Positions 1-9,273 are shown, counted from the stretch's first letter. The stretch is 64,000 bases of DNA from an uncultured Coriobacteriaceae bacterium (GCA_944319885.1 CALUFC010000006.1:1-64000); one strand, 5' to 3'. Numbers and translations are program-made. Notes: generated from the letters alone by a model not told the origin.

Positions 1-22
1 TAGCTATCGCTGAAAAGCACAA

Positions 23-97
23 GGGCGTTTGGCTCAGGGGTAGAGCACTTCCTTCACACGGAAGGGGTCACAAGTTCAAATCTTGTAACGCCCACCA
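23..97 (+). tRNA. tRNA-Val (anticodon CAC)
   Basis: A complete cloverleaf is visible. The acceptor stem GGGCGTT (23-29) pairs with AACGCCC (87-93). The anticodon stem CTTCC/GGAAG encloses loop TTCACAC, giving anticodon CAC, which reads GUG valine codons. The T-arm is ACAAG/CTTGT (70-74, 82-86) around TTCAAAT. The discriminator A is at 94 and the CCA end is encoded (95-97). A terminator follows within 15 bases, so this looks like the last or only gene of its transcript. Confidence 0.96.
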
Positions 98-108
98 GAA
101 CTTGAACG

Positions 109-137
109 GGGCCGGGGAGCAATCGCCGGCCCTTTTT
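109..137 (+). terminator. Intrinsic terminator after tRNA-Val
   Basis: The 7-bp stem GGGCCGG (109-115) and CCGGCCC (126-132) is followed directly by five T residues. It ends the tRNA-Val transcript and separates it from the ABC-F gene. Confidence 0.88.
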
Positions 138-193
138 CATATCGAACGCTTCACAGTGCGGTAAGCGCTGCGCGTTGGGTGCGGGGTGAGCAG

Positions 194-2227
194 ATGATCC
201 TCAACGTAGACAAGATCGAGAAGAGCTTCGGTGCGCGCACGCTCTTTTCCGGTGCGTCCTTCCAGGTGAACCCCGGCGACCGCTTCGCCCTTGTGGGTCC
301 CAACGGTGCCGGCAAGACCACGCTTTTGAAGATCATCATGGGGCTCGACACCGCCGACGGCGGCACCATCACGTTCGCGAAGGACGTGAACGTGGGCTAC
401 CTCGAGCAGGAGACGAAGCTCGCGAGCGACGTCCCCGTGATCGAAGAGGTCATGGCCGCCGCGCACGAGATTCGCGCGTTCGGCGCGCGCGCCGAGGAGC
501 TCCAGCTCAAGATCGCCGAGGCGGGGGAGACGGGCGAGGTGCCCCAAGCGCTCCTCGATGAGTATGGGCGCGTGCAGGACCGCTTCGAGGGGCTCGGCGG
601 CTATGAACTCGAGAGCAACGCCCGCCAGATCCTCGCCGGCCTGGGCTTTCCCGTCGAGGACTTCGGCAAGCCCTGCGCCGAGTTCTCGGGCGGCTGGCAG
701 ATGCGCATCGCGCTCGCGAAGCTGTTCCTGCGCCACCCCGACCTGCTGCTCCTCGACGAGCCCACGAACCACCTCGACCTCGAGAGCGTCCAGTGGCTGC
801 GGAGCTTCATCTCGAGCTACGAGGGCGCCGTGCTCATCGTCAGCCACGACCGCGCCTTCATGGATGCCTGCGTGGACCACGTGGCCGCGCTCGAGAACCG
901 CCGCATCACGGTCTACACGGGCAACTACAGCTCCTACCTCAAGCAGCGCGAGGACAACCTCGAGCAGATGCGCGCCAAGCGCGCCGCCCAGGAACGCGAG
1001 ATTGCGCACATGCAGGTCTTCGTCGACAAGTTCCGCTACAAGCCCACCAAGGCCGCTCAGGCGCAGGAGCGCATGCGCCGCATCGAGCAGATCAGAAGCG
1101 AGCTCGTGATCCTGCCTGAAGGCCATAAGCACGTGGACTTCAAGTTCCCCGACCCGCCGCGCTCCGGTGACATGGTGGTGAAGCTCGAGGGCGTGTCGAA
1201 GTCCTATGCAGACAAGCACGTCTACAGCGGCATCGACCTCACGCTCTACCGCGGCGACCACGTGGCGCTCGTGGGTCCCAACGGCGCGGGCAAGTCGACG
1301 CTCCTGAAGATGCTCGCCGGCATCGAGGCGCCGAGCTCGGGCACGCGCGACCTCGGCGTGAACGTGGGCGTGGCCTACTACGCCCAGCACCAGCTCGAAG
1401 GCCTCAAGGAGGCGAACACGGTCCTCCAGGAGATCGACTCCGTGGCGCCCACATGGACGGTGCCCCAGCAGCGAAGCCTTTTGGGCGCCTTCCTCTTCTC
1501 GGGTGACGACGTCGACAAGCGCGTGGGCGTGCTCTCGGGCGGCGAGCGGGCGCGTCTGGCGCTCGCCAAGATGCTCGTGGCGCCCGAGGCGCTGCTCTGC
1601 CTCGACGAGCCCACGAACCACCTCGATATCGACTCGGTGGACATGCTCGAGAACGCGCTCAGGAACTTTCCCGGCACGCTCGTCCTCATCTCCCACGACG
1701 AGCACCTCGTACGCGCCGTGGCGAACCGCGTGATCGACATCCGCGACGGCAAGATGACCGTCATCGACGGCGACTACGACTACTACCTCTTCAAGCGCGA
1801 GGACCTCCCGCAGCGCGCCCTCGCGGCGGATCAGGAGGCCAAGCCCACTGCCGCCGCCCCGGCGCCCGCCGAGGGCTCTCGCACGCTCAGGCGCCACCAC
1901 GAGGGGGGAGAGGCCCCCGCGCGCGAGGGCAAGAAGACCCGTGAACAGCGGCGCGCCGAGGCCGAGGCGCGCGCGGCCTTGAACAAGCGCCTCAAGTCGA
2001 AGCGCGACCGCTTGAAGAAGGTCGAGGCCGAACTCGAGCGTAAGCGCGCCCGATATGATGAGCTCATGGAGCTCATGGCCTCCGAGGAGCTCTACGCCGA
2101 CCAGGCGCGTTTCAACGAGGCGTTGGGGGAATATAACGGCCTGAAGCAGGCGTTGCCTGCGCTCGAGGACGAATGGCTCGAGTTGTCGACCGAGATCGAG
2201 GAAGAGGTTACCCATGGAGGCGCGTAA
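194..2227 (+). CDS. ABC-F family ATPase (ribosome-associated, Uup/EttA-like)
   Basis: A 677-residue soluble protein with two ABC cassettes and no membrane segment, as in the ABC-F family that acts on the ribosome E site. Walker A motifs GPNGAGKT lie near residues 35-42 and 361-368. Signature motifs are FSGGW (about 164) and LSGGE (448), and Walker [12 protein letters not shown] is seen in both halves. A charged linker occupies about 243-320. A Lys/Glu-rich coiled-coil tail (about 580-672) resembles the Uup/ABCF3 C-terminal domain. The start is ATG 194, with GGGGTGAG just upstream; an in-frame GTG at 179 lacks such a site. Whether it is a translation factor or a resistance factor cannot be told from sequence. 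A housekeeping Uup-like role is favoured. Confidence 0.93.
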   Translation: MILNVDKIEKSFGARTLFSGASFQVNPGDRFALVGPNGAGKTTLLKIIMGLDTADGGTITFAKDVNVGYLEQETKLASDVPVIEEVMAAAHEIRAFGARAEELQLKIAEAGETGEVPQALLDEYGRVQDRFEGLGGYELESNARQILAGLGFPVEDFGKPCAEFSGGWQMRIALAKLFLRHPDLLLLDEPTNHLDLESVQWLRSFISSYEGAVLIVSHDRAFMDACVDHVAALENRRITVYTGNYSSYLKQREDNLEQMRAKRAAQEREIAHMQVFVDKFRYKPTKAAQAQERMRRIEQIRSELVILPEGHKHVDFKFPDPPRSGDMVVKLEGVSKSYADKHVYSGIDLTLYRGDHVALVGPNGAGKSTLLKMLAGIEAPSSGTRDLGVNVGVAYYAQHQLEGLKEANTVLQEIDSVAPTWTVPQQRSLLGAFLFSGDDVDKRVGVLSGGERARLALAKMLVAPEALLCLDEPTNHLDIDSVDMLENALRNFPGTLVLISHDEHLVRAVANRVIDIRDGKMTVIDGDYDYYLFKREDLPQRALAADQEAKPTAAAPAPAEGSRTLRRHHEGGEAPAREGKKTREQRRAEAEARAALNKRLKSKRDRLKKVEAELERKRARYDELMELMASEELYADQARFNEALGEYNGLKQALPALEDEWLELSTEIEEEVTHGGA

Positions 2228-2510
2228 GGCGGGCGCGGTGGCGCTCAACATCCTGGCGTTCGTGCTCAGACTGTGCGGCATCGCGATGTGCCTCATCGTG
2301 ATCGCGCTGTGCTTCAGCGGCATCGCAGCGAAGCTCAATATCGTGGGGCTCGTGGTGGATCTCTCACGCACCATTCCCGGCGCCATCGCGGGCTACGGGG
2401 TGATCGCCTCACCGTTTGGCGGTGTGTTCCGCTTTGATTTCGCACTCGTTGCCGCGGTGTGCTTCGTGCTCGATTACGTCTGCATGCGCGGCTCGCGCGC
2501 GCTTCGATAA
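2214..2510 (+). CDS. Small hydrophobic membrane protein, unknown function
   Basis: A 98-residue protein that I do not recognise. ATG 2214 overlaps the end of the ABC-F gene by 14 bases and is preceded by AGAGG, so translation is probably coupled. It has hydrophobic stretches at about residues 8-37 and 42-60 and a last one at about 78-92, ending in a basic tail. It therefore looks like a three-helix inner-membrane protein. It ends 15 bases before a site-2-type protease gene, so it is co-transcribed with it and could be a partner or a substrate. That link is inference from position only. Confidence 0.7.
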   Translation: MEARKAGAVALNILAFVLRLCGIAMCLIVIALCFSGIAAKLNIVGLVVDLSRTIPGAIAGYGVIASPFGGVFRFDFALVAAVCFVLDYVCMRGSRALR

Positions 2511-2525
2511 AGCGGGGGATGCGCG

Positions 2526-3200
2526 ATGGGCAACCTGCAGTACCTTCTCGCCAGTGCGCTTGCCATCATACTGGGTATTACGGTGCACGAGAGCGCGCAT
2601 GCGTTGTGCGCCTACGCACTTGGCGACCATACGGCCCGTGCACGTGGGCGCGTCTCGCTCAACCCGCTCGCACATATCGATCCATTCGGCACCGTGATCC
2701 TGCCGCTCATCATGATCGCCTTGGGCGGACCGGTTTTCGCCTTTGCCAAGCCGGTGCCGGTGTATTTGGGAAACCTCAAGCATCCCAAGCGCGATGAGGT
2801 GCTGGTTGCCCTCGCCGGCCCCGCATCGAACATCGTGCTCGCTGTAATCGCAGCGGTGCTGGCGAGCACGCTCAATCCTGCCATCATGAACGGAGTACTC
2901 GACTATAGAACCGCCATGATCATACTGAACGTGCTGGTCACCGTGCTCTCGATAAATCTCTCCTTGGCGTTTTTCAACCTCATCCCCTTGCCACCGCTCG
3001 ATGGCTCGTCTATCCTCGTGCCGTTTCTCAAAGGGGAGGCGCTGCGAACGTATTACCAGATTCAGCAGTATGCCATGCCTATCCTCATCATCGTGCTGTA
3101 TCTGCTGCCGCAGCTCACCGGTATCGATCTTATCGGGCTCTACTTCAATGTCACGGTCTACCCCCTTGGAGATGCGCTGCTCTCGTGGGCGCTTGCGTGA
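2526..3200 (+). CDS. M50 (site-2 type) membrane zinc metalloprotease, YwhC-like
   Basis: A 224-residue polytopic protein. HESAH at residues 21-25 inside the first membrane segment is the HExxH zinc site, and LPPLDG with Asp159 supplies the third ligand. The order HExxH, then a loop with NPLAHIDP, then the xDG motif in the last helices is typical of the short M50B group that has no PDZ domain or cystathionine domain. Members cut substrates within the membrane, but the substrate is unknown here. The ATG is preceded by GCGGGGGATG. The gene sits between a small membrane protein and scpA; in many bacteria this short M50 type neighbours scpAB. Confidence 0.92.
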   Translation: MGNLQYLLASALAIILGITVHESAHALCAYALGDHTARARGRVSLNPLAHIDPFGTVILPLIMIALGGPVFAFAKPVPVYLGNLKHPKRDEVLVALAGPASNIVLAVIAAVLASTLNPAIMNGVLDYRTAMIILNVLVTVLSINLSLAFFNLIPLPPLDGSSILVPFLKGEALRTYYQIQQYAMPILIIVLYLLPQLTGIDLIGLYFNVTVYPLGDALLSWALA

Positions 3201-3261
3201 TGAAGCGCGACCTATGCGGTAAACTTTATAAGGTTAGATGCATACGAGGGGAGGGCGCGGC

Positions 3262-4062
3262 GTGTCATACAGGGTGACAACGCAGGCATACAGCGGGCCG
3301 TTCGATCTGCTGTTGCAGCTTGTCTCACGTCAGAAGGTCGATATCGGAGCTATCTCCATCAGCGAGGTTGCCGAGCAGTATCTCGCCGAGGTCGACCGTC
3401 TCGATACGCTTGACCTCGATGTGGCGAGCGACTTCCTCTTGGTCGCCGCCACCCTGCTCGATATCAAGGCCGCTTCGCTCGTCCCCGAGGACAAGCCCGT
3501 CTCTCAAGAGCTCGATGACGACTACGATGAATATGCCGGACTCGATGCGGACGCCCTGCGTGAGGTGCTCATCCAACGACTGATCGCCTATCGCCAGTTC
3601 AAAGGTGCGGCAGCTGCGTTGGGTGCGCGCATGGAGGCGGAGAGCCGCATGCACCCCCGCGTGGCGGGGCCCGATCCCGAGTTTTTGAATTTGATGCCTG
3701 ATTATCTGGCAGGCATCACCTTGCGCGGCCTTGCTGTCATCTGCGCCGATCTTGATGGGCGCCGCGAGACGTTTCTTCTTGAGGCGGAACATGTGGCCCC
3801 TCATCGCGTGCCGCTTGAACTTACGGTTGCCTCGGTCGATCGCCTCACCATCGCACGCGGTCACTGCACGTTCCATGACCTCTTGGATAACGGCGCCACA
3901 ACCGAGCAGATCGTCTCAACGTTTCTGGCCATCCTTGAGCTTGCGAAGCGCGGGTCGCTCACGCTTGCGCAGGATGAGAATTTTGGAGTTATCACCATCG
4001 ATCGCGTTGAGGGCGCGCCGGAATATCGTCCTGGCGACGCGCTCTTTGTTGAAGAGGAGTAA
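3262..4062 (+). CDS. scpA: Segregation and condensation protein A (kleisin)
   Basis: A 266-residue kleisin that bridges the SMC heads in the SMC-ScpAB complex and so helps chromosome condensation and segregation. The N-terminal motif SGPFDLLLQLV is the family hallmark, and the C-terminal part (about 200-260) is a winged helix. I chose GTG 3262 because AGGGGAGGG lies about 6 bases upstream and the family starts near YRV. An in-frame ATG at 3238 would add eight non-conserved residues and overlap the ribosome-binding site. scpB follows after 3 bases, so the two are clearly one operon. The smc gene itself is not in this window. Confidence 0.95.
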   Translation: MSYRVTTQAYSGPFDLLLQLVSRQKVDIGAISISEVAEQYLAEVDRLDTLDLDVASDFLLVAATLLDIKAASLVPEDKPVSQELDDDYDEYAGLDADALREVLIQRLIAYRQFKGAAAALGARMEAESRMHPRVAGPDPEFLNLMPDYLAGITLRGLAVICADLDGRRETFLLEAEHVAPHRVPLELTVASVDRLTIARGHCTFHDLLDNGATTEQIVSTFLAILELAKRGSLTLAQDENFGVITIDRVEGAPEYRPGDALFVEEE

Positions 4063-4065
4063 CCG

Positions 4066-4773
4066 TTGGAATCGCTGGAGCATCTTACGCCGCACTCGAT
4101 CAAGGGGGCACTCGAGGCATTGCTGCTTGTGTCGAGCGATCCGGTGAGCGCGAGCGCGCTCGCGCAGGCGCTCGATGTGGCTCCTGGAGAGGTTGCATCG
4201 CTGCTCGCCGAGCTCAAGGTGGAATATGAGGAGGCAAATCGGGGGTTCCAGCTTCGCGAGGTTGCTGGCGGCTGGCGCCTCTTTACCCATCCCGCGTTTC
4301 ACGACCAGGTCGAGGCGTTTGTGCTCTCCTGGGATACCCAGAAGCTCAGTCAGGCCGCGCTCGAGACGCTTGCGGTCATCGCCTACCATCAGCCCGCGAC
4401 GCGTGAGATGGTGCGCGGTATTCGCGGCGTCAACTCCGATGGCGTGATCTCCTCTCTTGTCGACAAGGGCCTTGTTCGCGAACTTGGTCGCGATGCCGAA
4501 CATGGCCAGGCCATCCTCTACGGCACCACGAATGCGTTTTTGGAAAAGTTTGGCTTGCGTTCGGTTCGCGATCTGCCCGATCTGGAGCAGTTCGCCCCTG
4601 ATGAGCAGGCGCGCCAGTTTATCCGCGAGCGCCTTTCGGGCCGATCCATCCAGTCCACCCTCGAGGAGACCGAAGAGGATCTTGAGGAAGAGCGCGAGCT
4701 CGTCGATACCTATGAGGACGAAGACGATGATCTCATGATCGTCGGGAATGCGTCGGATGTGTACGATGAGTGA
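4066..4773 (+). CDS. scpB: Segregation and condensation protein B
   Basis: A 235-residue protein with two winged-helix domains (about 10-85 and 95-170), including the conserved SQAALETLAVIAYHQPATR segment that marks ScpB. ScpB dimers bind ScpA and regulate the SMC ATPase. The C-terminal 50 residues are strongly acidic (runs of Glu/Asp). The start codon is TTG at 4066 with GAAGAGGAG eight bases upstream; no ATG fits. The stop overlaps the rluB start by 8 bases, suggesting coupled translation. Confidence 0.95.
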   Translation: MESLEHLTPHSIKGALEALLLVSSDPVSASALAQALDVAPGEVASLLAELKVEYEEANRGFQLREVAGGWRLFTHPAFHDQVEAFVLSWDTQKLSQAALETLAVIAYHQPATREMVRGIRGVNSDGVISSLVDKGLVRELGRDAEHGQAILYGTTNAFLEKFGLRSVRDLPDLEQFAPDEQARQFIRERLSGRSIQSTLEETEEDLEEERELVDTYEDEDDDLMIVGNASDVYDE

Positions 4774-5575
4774 GTCGCACCCGCATACCATGCGCCTGCA
4801 GCGCTTCTTGGCGCGCGCGGGCGTGGCGAGCCGCCGCGGTTCCGAGGCAATCATGACCGCGGGTCGCGTCACGGTGAACGGCAGGGTTGCCACTGAGCTG
4901 GGTACCAAGGTCGATACCGATCTCGATGTGGTCGAGGTCGATGGAAAGCGCGTGGTATGGGGCGACACGCCGGTGTACCTCATGCTGCATAAGCCTGCGG
5001 GCTTCATCACTACCATGAGTGATCCGCAAGGGAGGCGCTGTGTGGCGGAACTCGTGCCCACCGAGCGCTATCCGGGTCTCTTTCCCGTGGGGAGGCTCGA
5101 TTACGATACGACGGGGCTGCTTCTCTTCACGACCGACGGCGATCTGGCGCAGGCGCTCCTGCATCCTTCGCGCCATGTCGCGAAGCGCTACGTGGCGCTT
5201 GTTGATGGCGTTATGACCGATGCCGAGCTTGAGCCGCTCCGGCAGGGTATCATGCTCGACGATGGACCCTGCAAGCCCGCTCCCAGCCGCATCGTGAGCG
5301 CTCGTGCAGCACGTCGCATCTGGTCGGAGCCCGCACCGCCTCATAGCTCGGTGGTCGAGATAGAGTTGAGCGAGGGTCGCAAAAACCAGGTAAAGCGCAT
5401 GCTGGGTCGCGTCCATCATCCGGTGCTGAGGCTTCATCGACCGGCATTTGGACCGCTTGAGCTTGGTCAGCTGAAGCCAGGGACATGGCGATGCTTGACA
5501 GAGGAAGAAATTGGGCGCTTGCGCGCGGCTGCAGATGTGCGAGAGCCATATACGAGCGAGGAAGGAACGCGATGA
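4766..5575 (+). CDS. rluB: Pseudouridine synthase, RluB/RsuA family
   Basis: A 269-residue protein that isomerises uridine to pseudouridine in rRNA (23S position 2605 in the RluB group). It has an N-terminal S4 RNA-binding domain (about 9-65). The catalytic domain carries VGRLDYDTTG with nucleophile Asp112, and KNQVKRML near the C-terminus is typical of RsuA/RluB. ATG 4766 lies inside the scpB stop region (ATGAGTGA). A second ATG at 4790 is possible but has no better ribosome-binding site. The scpA-scpB-rluB-cmk order is widely conserved. RluB is favoured over RluF/RsuA by this context. Confidence 0.92.
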   Translation: MSESHPHTMRLQRFLARAGVASRRGSEAIMTAGRVTVNGRVATELGTKVDTDLDVVEVDGKRVVWGDTPVYLMLHKPAGFITTMSDPQGRRCVAELVPTERYPGLFPVGRLDYDTTGLLLFTTDGDLAQALLHPSRHVAKRYVALVDGVMTDAELEPLRQGIMLDDGPCKPAPSRIVSARAARRIWSEPAPPHSSVVEIELSEGRKNQVKRMLGRVHHPVLRLHRPAFGPLELGQLKPGTWRCLTEEEIGRLRAAADVREPYTSEEGTR

Positions 5576-6258
5576 TCGTTGCGATAGACGGGCCGGCTGG
5601 CTCGGGTAAGTCTACGATTGCGGGGCAGCTGGCTGCGCGTCTGGGCTTTGAGAAGCTCGATACCGGTGCGATGTACCGCGCGGTTGCACTGGCAGCCCTC
5701 GAGCGCGCGGCAAACCTGGATGACGAGGCGGCCATCGATGAGCTTGCACGCACGGTCCGCATCGACGTTGCGCGCCGTGCCGGCGCACGGGCACGCGTCC
5801 TGCTCGACGGTGTTGACGTCACCGACGAGATCCGTACCCCTGCCGTCGATGCCTGCGTATCCAAGGTTTCCGCATACCCGGGCGTGCGCCGTGCGATGCT
5901 CGATGTTCAGCGTCGTGCCGCCGATGGCCATGATGTGGTAGCCGAGGGTCGCGACATCGGGACGGTGGTGTTCCCCGCAGCCGAGGTCAAGGTGTTTCTT
6001 ACCGCGGACCCTGCCGAGCGCGCACGTCGCCGCGTCGCGCAGCGCCATGAGGCGGACGTTGATTCGCCAAGCAAAGAGGAGCTTGAGCAGGAGTTCACGC
6101 GTACGCTCGACGCCATCGAACGTCGCGACCAGCTTGATTCAAGCCGTGAGGTCGCTCCGCTTGTGCCGGCTGCCGACGCCGTGCATATCGATTCCACTGC
6201 CGCTTCCATCGACGAGGTGGTTGCACGCATCGCTGCGTTGATCAAAGAGAGGCGGTAG
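5572..6258 (+). CDS. cmk: Cytidylate kinase
   Basis: A 228-residue kinase that phosphorylates CMP and dCMP with ATP. The P-loop GPAGSGKS is at residues 7-14, followed by KLDTGAMYRAV (the CMP-binding region) and GRDIGTVVFP, both family signatures. The start is ATG 5572, which overlaps the rluB stop as ATGA and has GAGGAAGGAACGCG upstream. A longer frame from 5485 would run through rluB and is rejected. plsC follows after 3 bases; cmk next to plsC, or fused to it, is a common arrangement. Confidence 0.96.
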   Translation: MIVAIDGPAGSGKSTIAGQLAARLGFEKLDTGAMYRAVALAALERAANLDDEAAIDELARTVRIDVARRAGARARVLLDGVDVTDEIRTPAVDACVSKVSAYPGVRRAMLDVQRRAADGHDVVAEGRDIGTVVFPAAEVKVFLTADPAERARRRVAQRHEADVDSPSKEELEQEFTRTLDAIERRDQLDSSREVAPLVPAADAVHIDSTAASIDEVVARIAALIKERR

Positions 6259-6261
6259 CGC

Positions 6262-6990
6262 ATGAGCATGTCGTTCACCAAGCCAACGGATTTCTACTAC
6301 GACACCGCGATGCGTGCATATCCTTTGCCGCTCAGGCTGTTCTATTGGGTCGTCATCATGATCTTGTTCGTGTTCTCCAAGATCATGTGGCGCTGGAAGA
6401 TGGAAGACGCCGAGAAGCTCATGCCGCGCGGCGAACATGGCTCGGTCATCATCTGCAACCACACCTCGATGGCAGAGGTCATCGCTATCGTGACCCATGT
6501 CTATGTGTCGGGTCGTCGCATGCGCCCCATCATGAAGTCGGAGTTCAACAAGAACAAGATTATTGAGTGGTTCTTCGGGCGCGTGGGCGCCATTCCGGTG
6601 AATCGCGGCACGGCCGATATGAAGGCGCTGCGTCGGGCAAGCAAAGCGCTGCAGCGCGGCGAGGACATTCTCATTTTCCCCGAGGGCACGCGGATCCGTT
6701 CGGATGATCAGCCCGTCGAGGTGCATGGTGGATTCGCCATCATGGCGCAGATGGGCAAAGCGGATGTTATCCCCATGGCCGTCTGCGGTTTTCGCGACAT
6801 CACGCCGCTTGGCAAGAAGATCATGCGCCCGGTGAAGACGTGGATGCGTGCGGGCGATCGCGTTTCATTTGATGATGCGCCGTCCGATATCAAGCGCCGC
6901 GCGCGCACCGACTGGGTTGAGCGCGAGGCCATCGAGCGCATGTACGCCATTCGCGACGAGCTCCGCGATGAGCATCCCGGGAGGCGGTAG
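6262..6990 (+). CDS. plsC: 1-acyl-glycerol-3-phosphate acyltransferase (PlsC family)
   Basis: A 242-residue membrane-associated acyltransferase that should convert lysophosphatidic acid to phosphatidic acid. It has a hydrophobic N-terminal helix (about 23-40). The acyl-acceptor block GAIPVNRG and the FPEGTR motif (139-144) are intact. The catalytic motif is unusual: CNHTSMAE reads His67-X4-Glu72, where the family has HX4D. The Asp-to-Glu change is conservative but rare. AGAGGCGG lies 6 bases before the ATG. The same operon holds plsY and gpsA, giving a complete route from dihydroxyacetone phosphate to phosphatidic acid apart from PlsX. Confidence 0.9.
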   Translation: MSMSFTKPTDFYYDTAMRAYPLPLRLFYWVVIMILFVFSKIMWRWKMEDAEKLMPRGEHGSVIICNHTSMAEVIAIVTHVYVSGRRMRPIMKSEFNKNKIIEWFFGRVGAIPVNRGTADMKALRRASKALQRGEDILIFPEGTRIRSDDQPVEVHGGFAIMAQMGKADVIPMAVCGFRDITPLGKKIMRPVKTWMRAGDRVSFDDAPSDIKRRARTDWVEREAIERMYAIRDELRDEHPGRR

Positions 6991-6992
6991 CG

Positions 6993-7838
6993 GTGCCGCG
7001 CGTCATCATCGCCGAGCATGCGGGTGCCTGCTATGGAGTTGAGCGGGCGCTTTCGATGGCTCTCAAGGCCGCCCACGACGCACGCCAGCCCGTTCATACG
7101 CTCGGTCCCTTGATCCATAACCCCCTGGTTGTCGCCGATCTCGAGCAGCGGGGTGTCTCACCTGCGGCAACGCCCGAAGAGGCCGGTACCGGTACGCTGG
7201 TGGTACGCGCCCATGGCGTCACCCCGCAGGTTTCGGCCCATGCGCGGGAGTTGGGACTCGATGTGATCGATGCCACGTGCCCGTATGTGAAACGCGTGCA
7301 CCATGCCGCCGAGAAACTCGCGCGCGAGGGGTATCAGGTGCTCGTGATCGGTGAGAGCGGACACCCCGAGGTTCAGGGCATCATGGGCCATGCCGGTGAG
7401 GACGCGCTCGTGGTTTCGAGCGAGGCGGAGATCGATGATATTGCGCTTAGCAAGCGCGTAGGCATCGTGGTGCAGACGACCCAGACCATCGAACTGCTTC
7501 GCCGTATCGTTGCGCGCCTGGTGGGTCGCGTCGAGGAGCTGCGCGTGGTGAACACCATCTGCGAGGCAACCTCCGAGCGTCAGAACGCGGCGCGTGCAAC
7601 GGCCCGCGAGGCTGACTGCATGATCGTCGTGGGCGGACGTGAGAGCGGTAACACGCAGCGCCTTGCGCAGATCTGCCATGAGGCCTGCTCCCAAACGTAT
7701 CATATTGAGGATGCGGACGAACTTGATCCGGCTTGGTTTGCCGGCGTAGAAACCATCGGCATCACGGCCGGTGCCTCGACGCCCGCCGAGCATATCGAGC
7801 GGGTGCGCGTGCGCATTCACGAGATCGTGGGTGCCTGA
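6993..7838 (+). CDS. ispH: 4-hydroxy-3-methylbut-2-enyl diphosphate reductase
   Basis: A 281-residue 4Fe-4S enzyme making IPP and DMAPP in the last step of the non-mevalonate (MEP) isoprenoid pathway. Cluster ligands are visible: Cys13 in AGACYGV, the Cys of DATCPYVKRVH, and the Cys of NTICEATSERQ. GESGHPEV and the SGNTQRL motif are also typical. GTG start with GGGAGGCGG upstream. It overlaps the next gene as TGATG. Isoprenoids made here feed undecaprenyl phosphate and quinone synthesis. Confidence 0.96.
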   Translation: MPRVIIAEHAGACYGVERALSMALKAAHDARQPVHTLGPLIHNPLVVADLEQRGVSPAATPEEAGTGTLVVRAHGVTPQVSAHARELGLDVIDATCPYVKRVHHAAEKLAREGYQVLVIGESGHPEVQGIMGHAGEDALVVSSEAEIDDIALSKRVGIVVQTTQTIELLRRIVARLVGRVEELRVVNTICEATSERQNAARATAREADCMIVVGGRESGNTQRLAQICHEACSQTYHIEDADELDPAWFAGVETIGITAGASTPAEHIERVRVRIHEIVGA

Positions 7839-9262
7839 TGAGCGGCACCGTTCCGCCCTATGCAGCCGCGCGTGCCGACTACGGCGGCTCGCACACGACA
7901 GGCAATCCCGGTGGCGCCGTCGTTACCTCCGTACGCGTAGACTCACCCGCGTGGGACGCAGGTATCGAGGCCGGCATGGTTGTCACCTCGGTCGATGGCG
8001 TGGCGCTGACCGACATGATCGAGTGGCTCTGGCATGCCGATGGCGATTCCGTGGCGCTCGAGGTCTTCGACCCCGCCGATGCCACCACCTCAGCCTGCGA
8101 GCTCGAGCGATTCCCCGGCGAGGACTGGGGGCTCGAGTTTGCCGGTGCGGTGTTCGACGGCATGCGCACCTGCGTGAACGCCTGCTCGTTCTGCTTCATG
8201 GCGATGCTGCCGCCCCATATGCGCGGAACGCTCTACATTCGCGATGATGACTATCGCCTGAGCTTTTTGCAGGGAAACTTCGTCACGCTCACCAACATGA
8301 GCGAGGCGGATGTGGCGAACGTCATCGAAAAGCAGCTGAGCCCCATGAACGTCTCGGTGCACGCGGTCTCACCCGAGGTGCGGCGCCGCCTCATGGGCAA
8401 AAACGCTCAGCGCGGGATGGATGTGCTCGAGCAGCTGCTGGCTGCGGGTATCGAAGTCCACGCGCAGATCGTGCTCTGCCCGGGCATCAACGACGGCGAA
8501 GAGCTAACGCGCACGCTCAGGTATTTCGAGGAGCATCCGCTCATCACAAGCGTCGGGATCGTTCCGTTGGGCTACACGCGCTTTCAGAAGCGCTTCAGCT
8601 CGTCATATTCGGATGATCCGGCGGCAGCGCGCCGTGTTATCGATCAGGTGGCGCCGTTTCAGATGCGTGCCCGCACTCGTACGGGCCGGAGCATCTTCCA
8701 GCTCTCTGACGAGTTCTACCTCGACGCGCAGCTTACCGTGCCGCCTGCAGGGGAATACGATGGGTATCCGCAGTTCTATGACGGCATCGGGATGATTCGC
8801 TCGTTTCTCGACGAGACGGATGCCCTGCTTGCGACCGATGCCGCACGGCTGCGGTGCATCCGCGACGAGCTTGCCGAGCGGGGCAGGCATCTGCTCGTTG
8901 TTTCCGGCTGCGCCGCTCGTGAGACCGTGGCGCGACTGGTTGCGCATCCCGCACTCGGCGGTGAGGTCATAGCCATCGAGAACCGCTATTTCGGTGGCAA
9001 CGTCGATGTGACGGGACTCATCTGCGGCTGTGATCTGCTCGAGCAGCTTCCTGCTGCACTCGATGATGTTATGCTCTTTCTACCGGACATCATCTTCAAC
9101 GCCGACGCGTGTACCCTCGACGGTTATCATCGAGATGATATCGAGCGCGAGCTCGGCGCTCGGGGTGCGCATGTCGTCGTGTGCCCCACGACGCCGTATT
9201 CGCTTGTGGAGCGCATCGAGGATGGGCTTCACGCATTTGATTTACCTCACGAGTCGCTTTAG
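7838..9262 (+). CDS. PDZ-radical SAM-DUF512 protein of unknown function
   Basis: A 474-residue protein with three parts. A PDZ-like domain spans about 24-80 (DSPAWDAGIEAGMVVTSVDG). A radical-SAM segment carries CVNACSFC (Cys112, Cys116, Cys119), the CX3CX2C ligand set for the SAM-binding iron-sulfur cluster. A C-terminal DUF512 domain follows. The combination matches the FeS-dependent DUF512 family usually encoded directly before der. No biochemical function is established to my knowledge. Ribosome- or RNA-related chemistry is a guess from the der linkage. ATG 7838 overlaps the ispH stop. A longer upstream frame runs inside ispH and is rejected. Confidence 0.9.
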   Translation: MSGTVPPYAAARADYGGSHTTGNPGGAVVTSVRVDSPAWDAGIEAGMVVTSVDGVALTDMIEWLWHADGDSVALEVFDPADATTSACELERFPGEDWGLEFAGAVFDGMRTCVNACSFCFMAMLPPHMRGTLYIRDDDYRLSFLQGNFVTLTNMSEADVANVIEKQLSPMNVSVHAVSPEVRRRLMGKNAQRGMDVLEQLLAAGIEVHAQIVLCPGINDGEELTRTLRYFEEHPLITSVGIVPLGYTRFQKRFSSSYSDDPAAARRVIDQVAPFQMRARTRTGRSIFQLSDEFYLDAQLTVPPAGEYDGYPQFYDGIGMIRSFLDETDALLATDAARLRCIRDELAERGRHLLVVSGCAARETVARLVAHPALGGEVIAIENRYFGGNVDVTGLICGCDLLEQLPAALDDVMLFLPDIIFNADACTLDGYHRDDIERELGARGAHVVVCPTTPYSLVERIEDGLHAFDLPHESL

Positions 9263-9273
9263 GAGCACGCTCA

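Noticed and set aside
137-2386. 749-codon open frame on the minus strand opposite the ABC-F gene
   Set aside because: It mirrors a strongly coding GC-rich gene and its translation is Leu/Arg/His-rich without domains. It is a codon-bias shadow.
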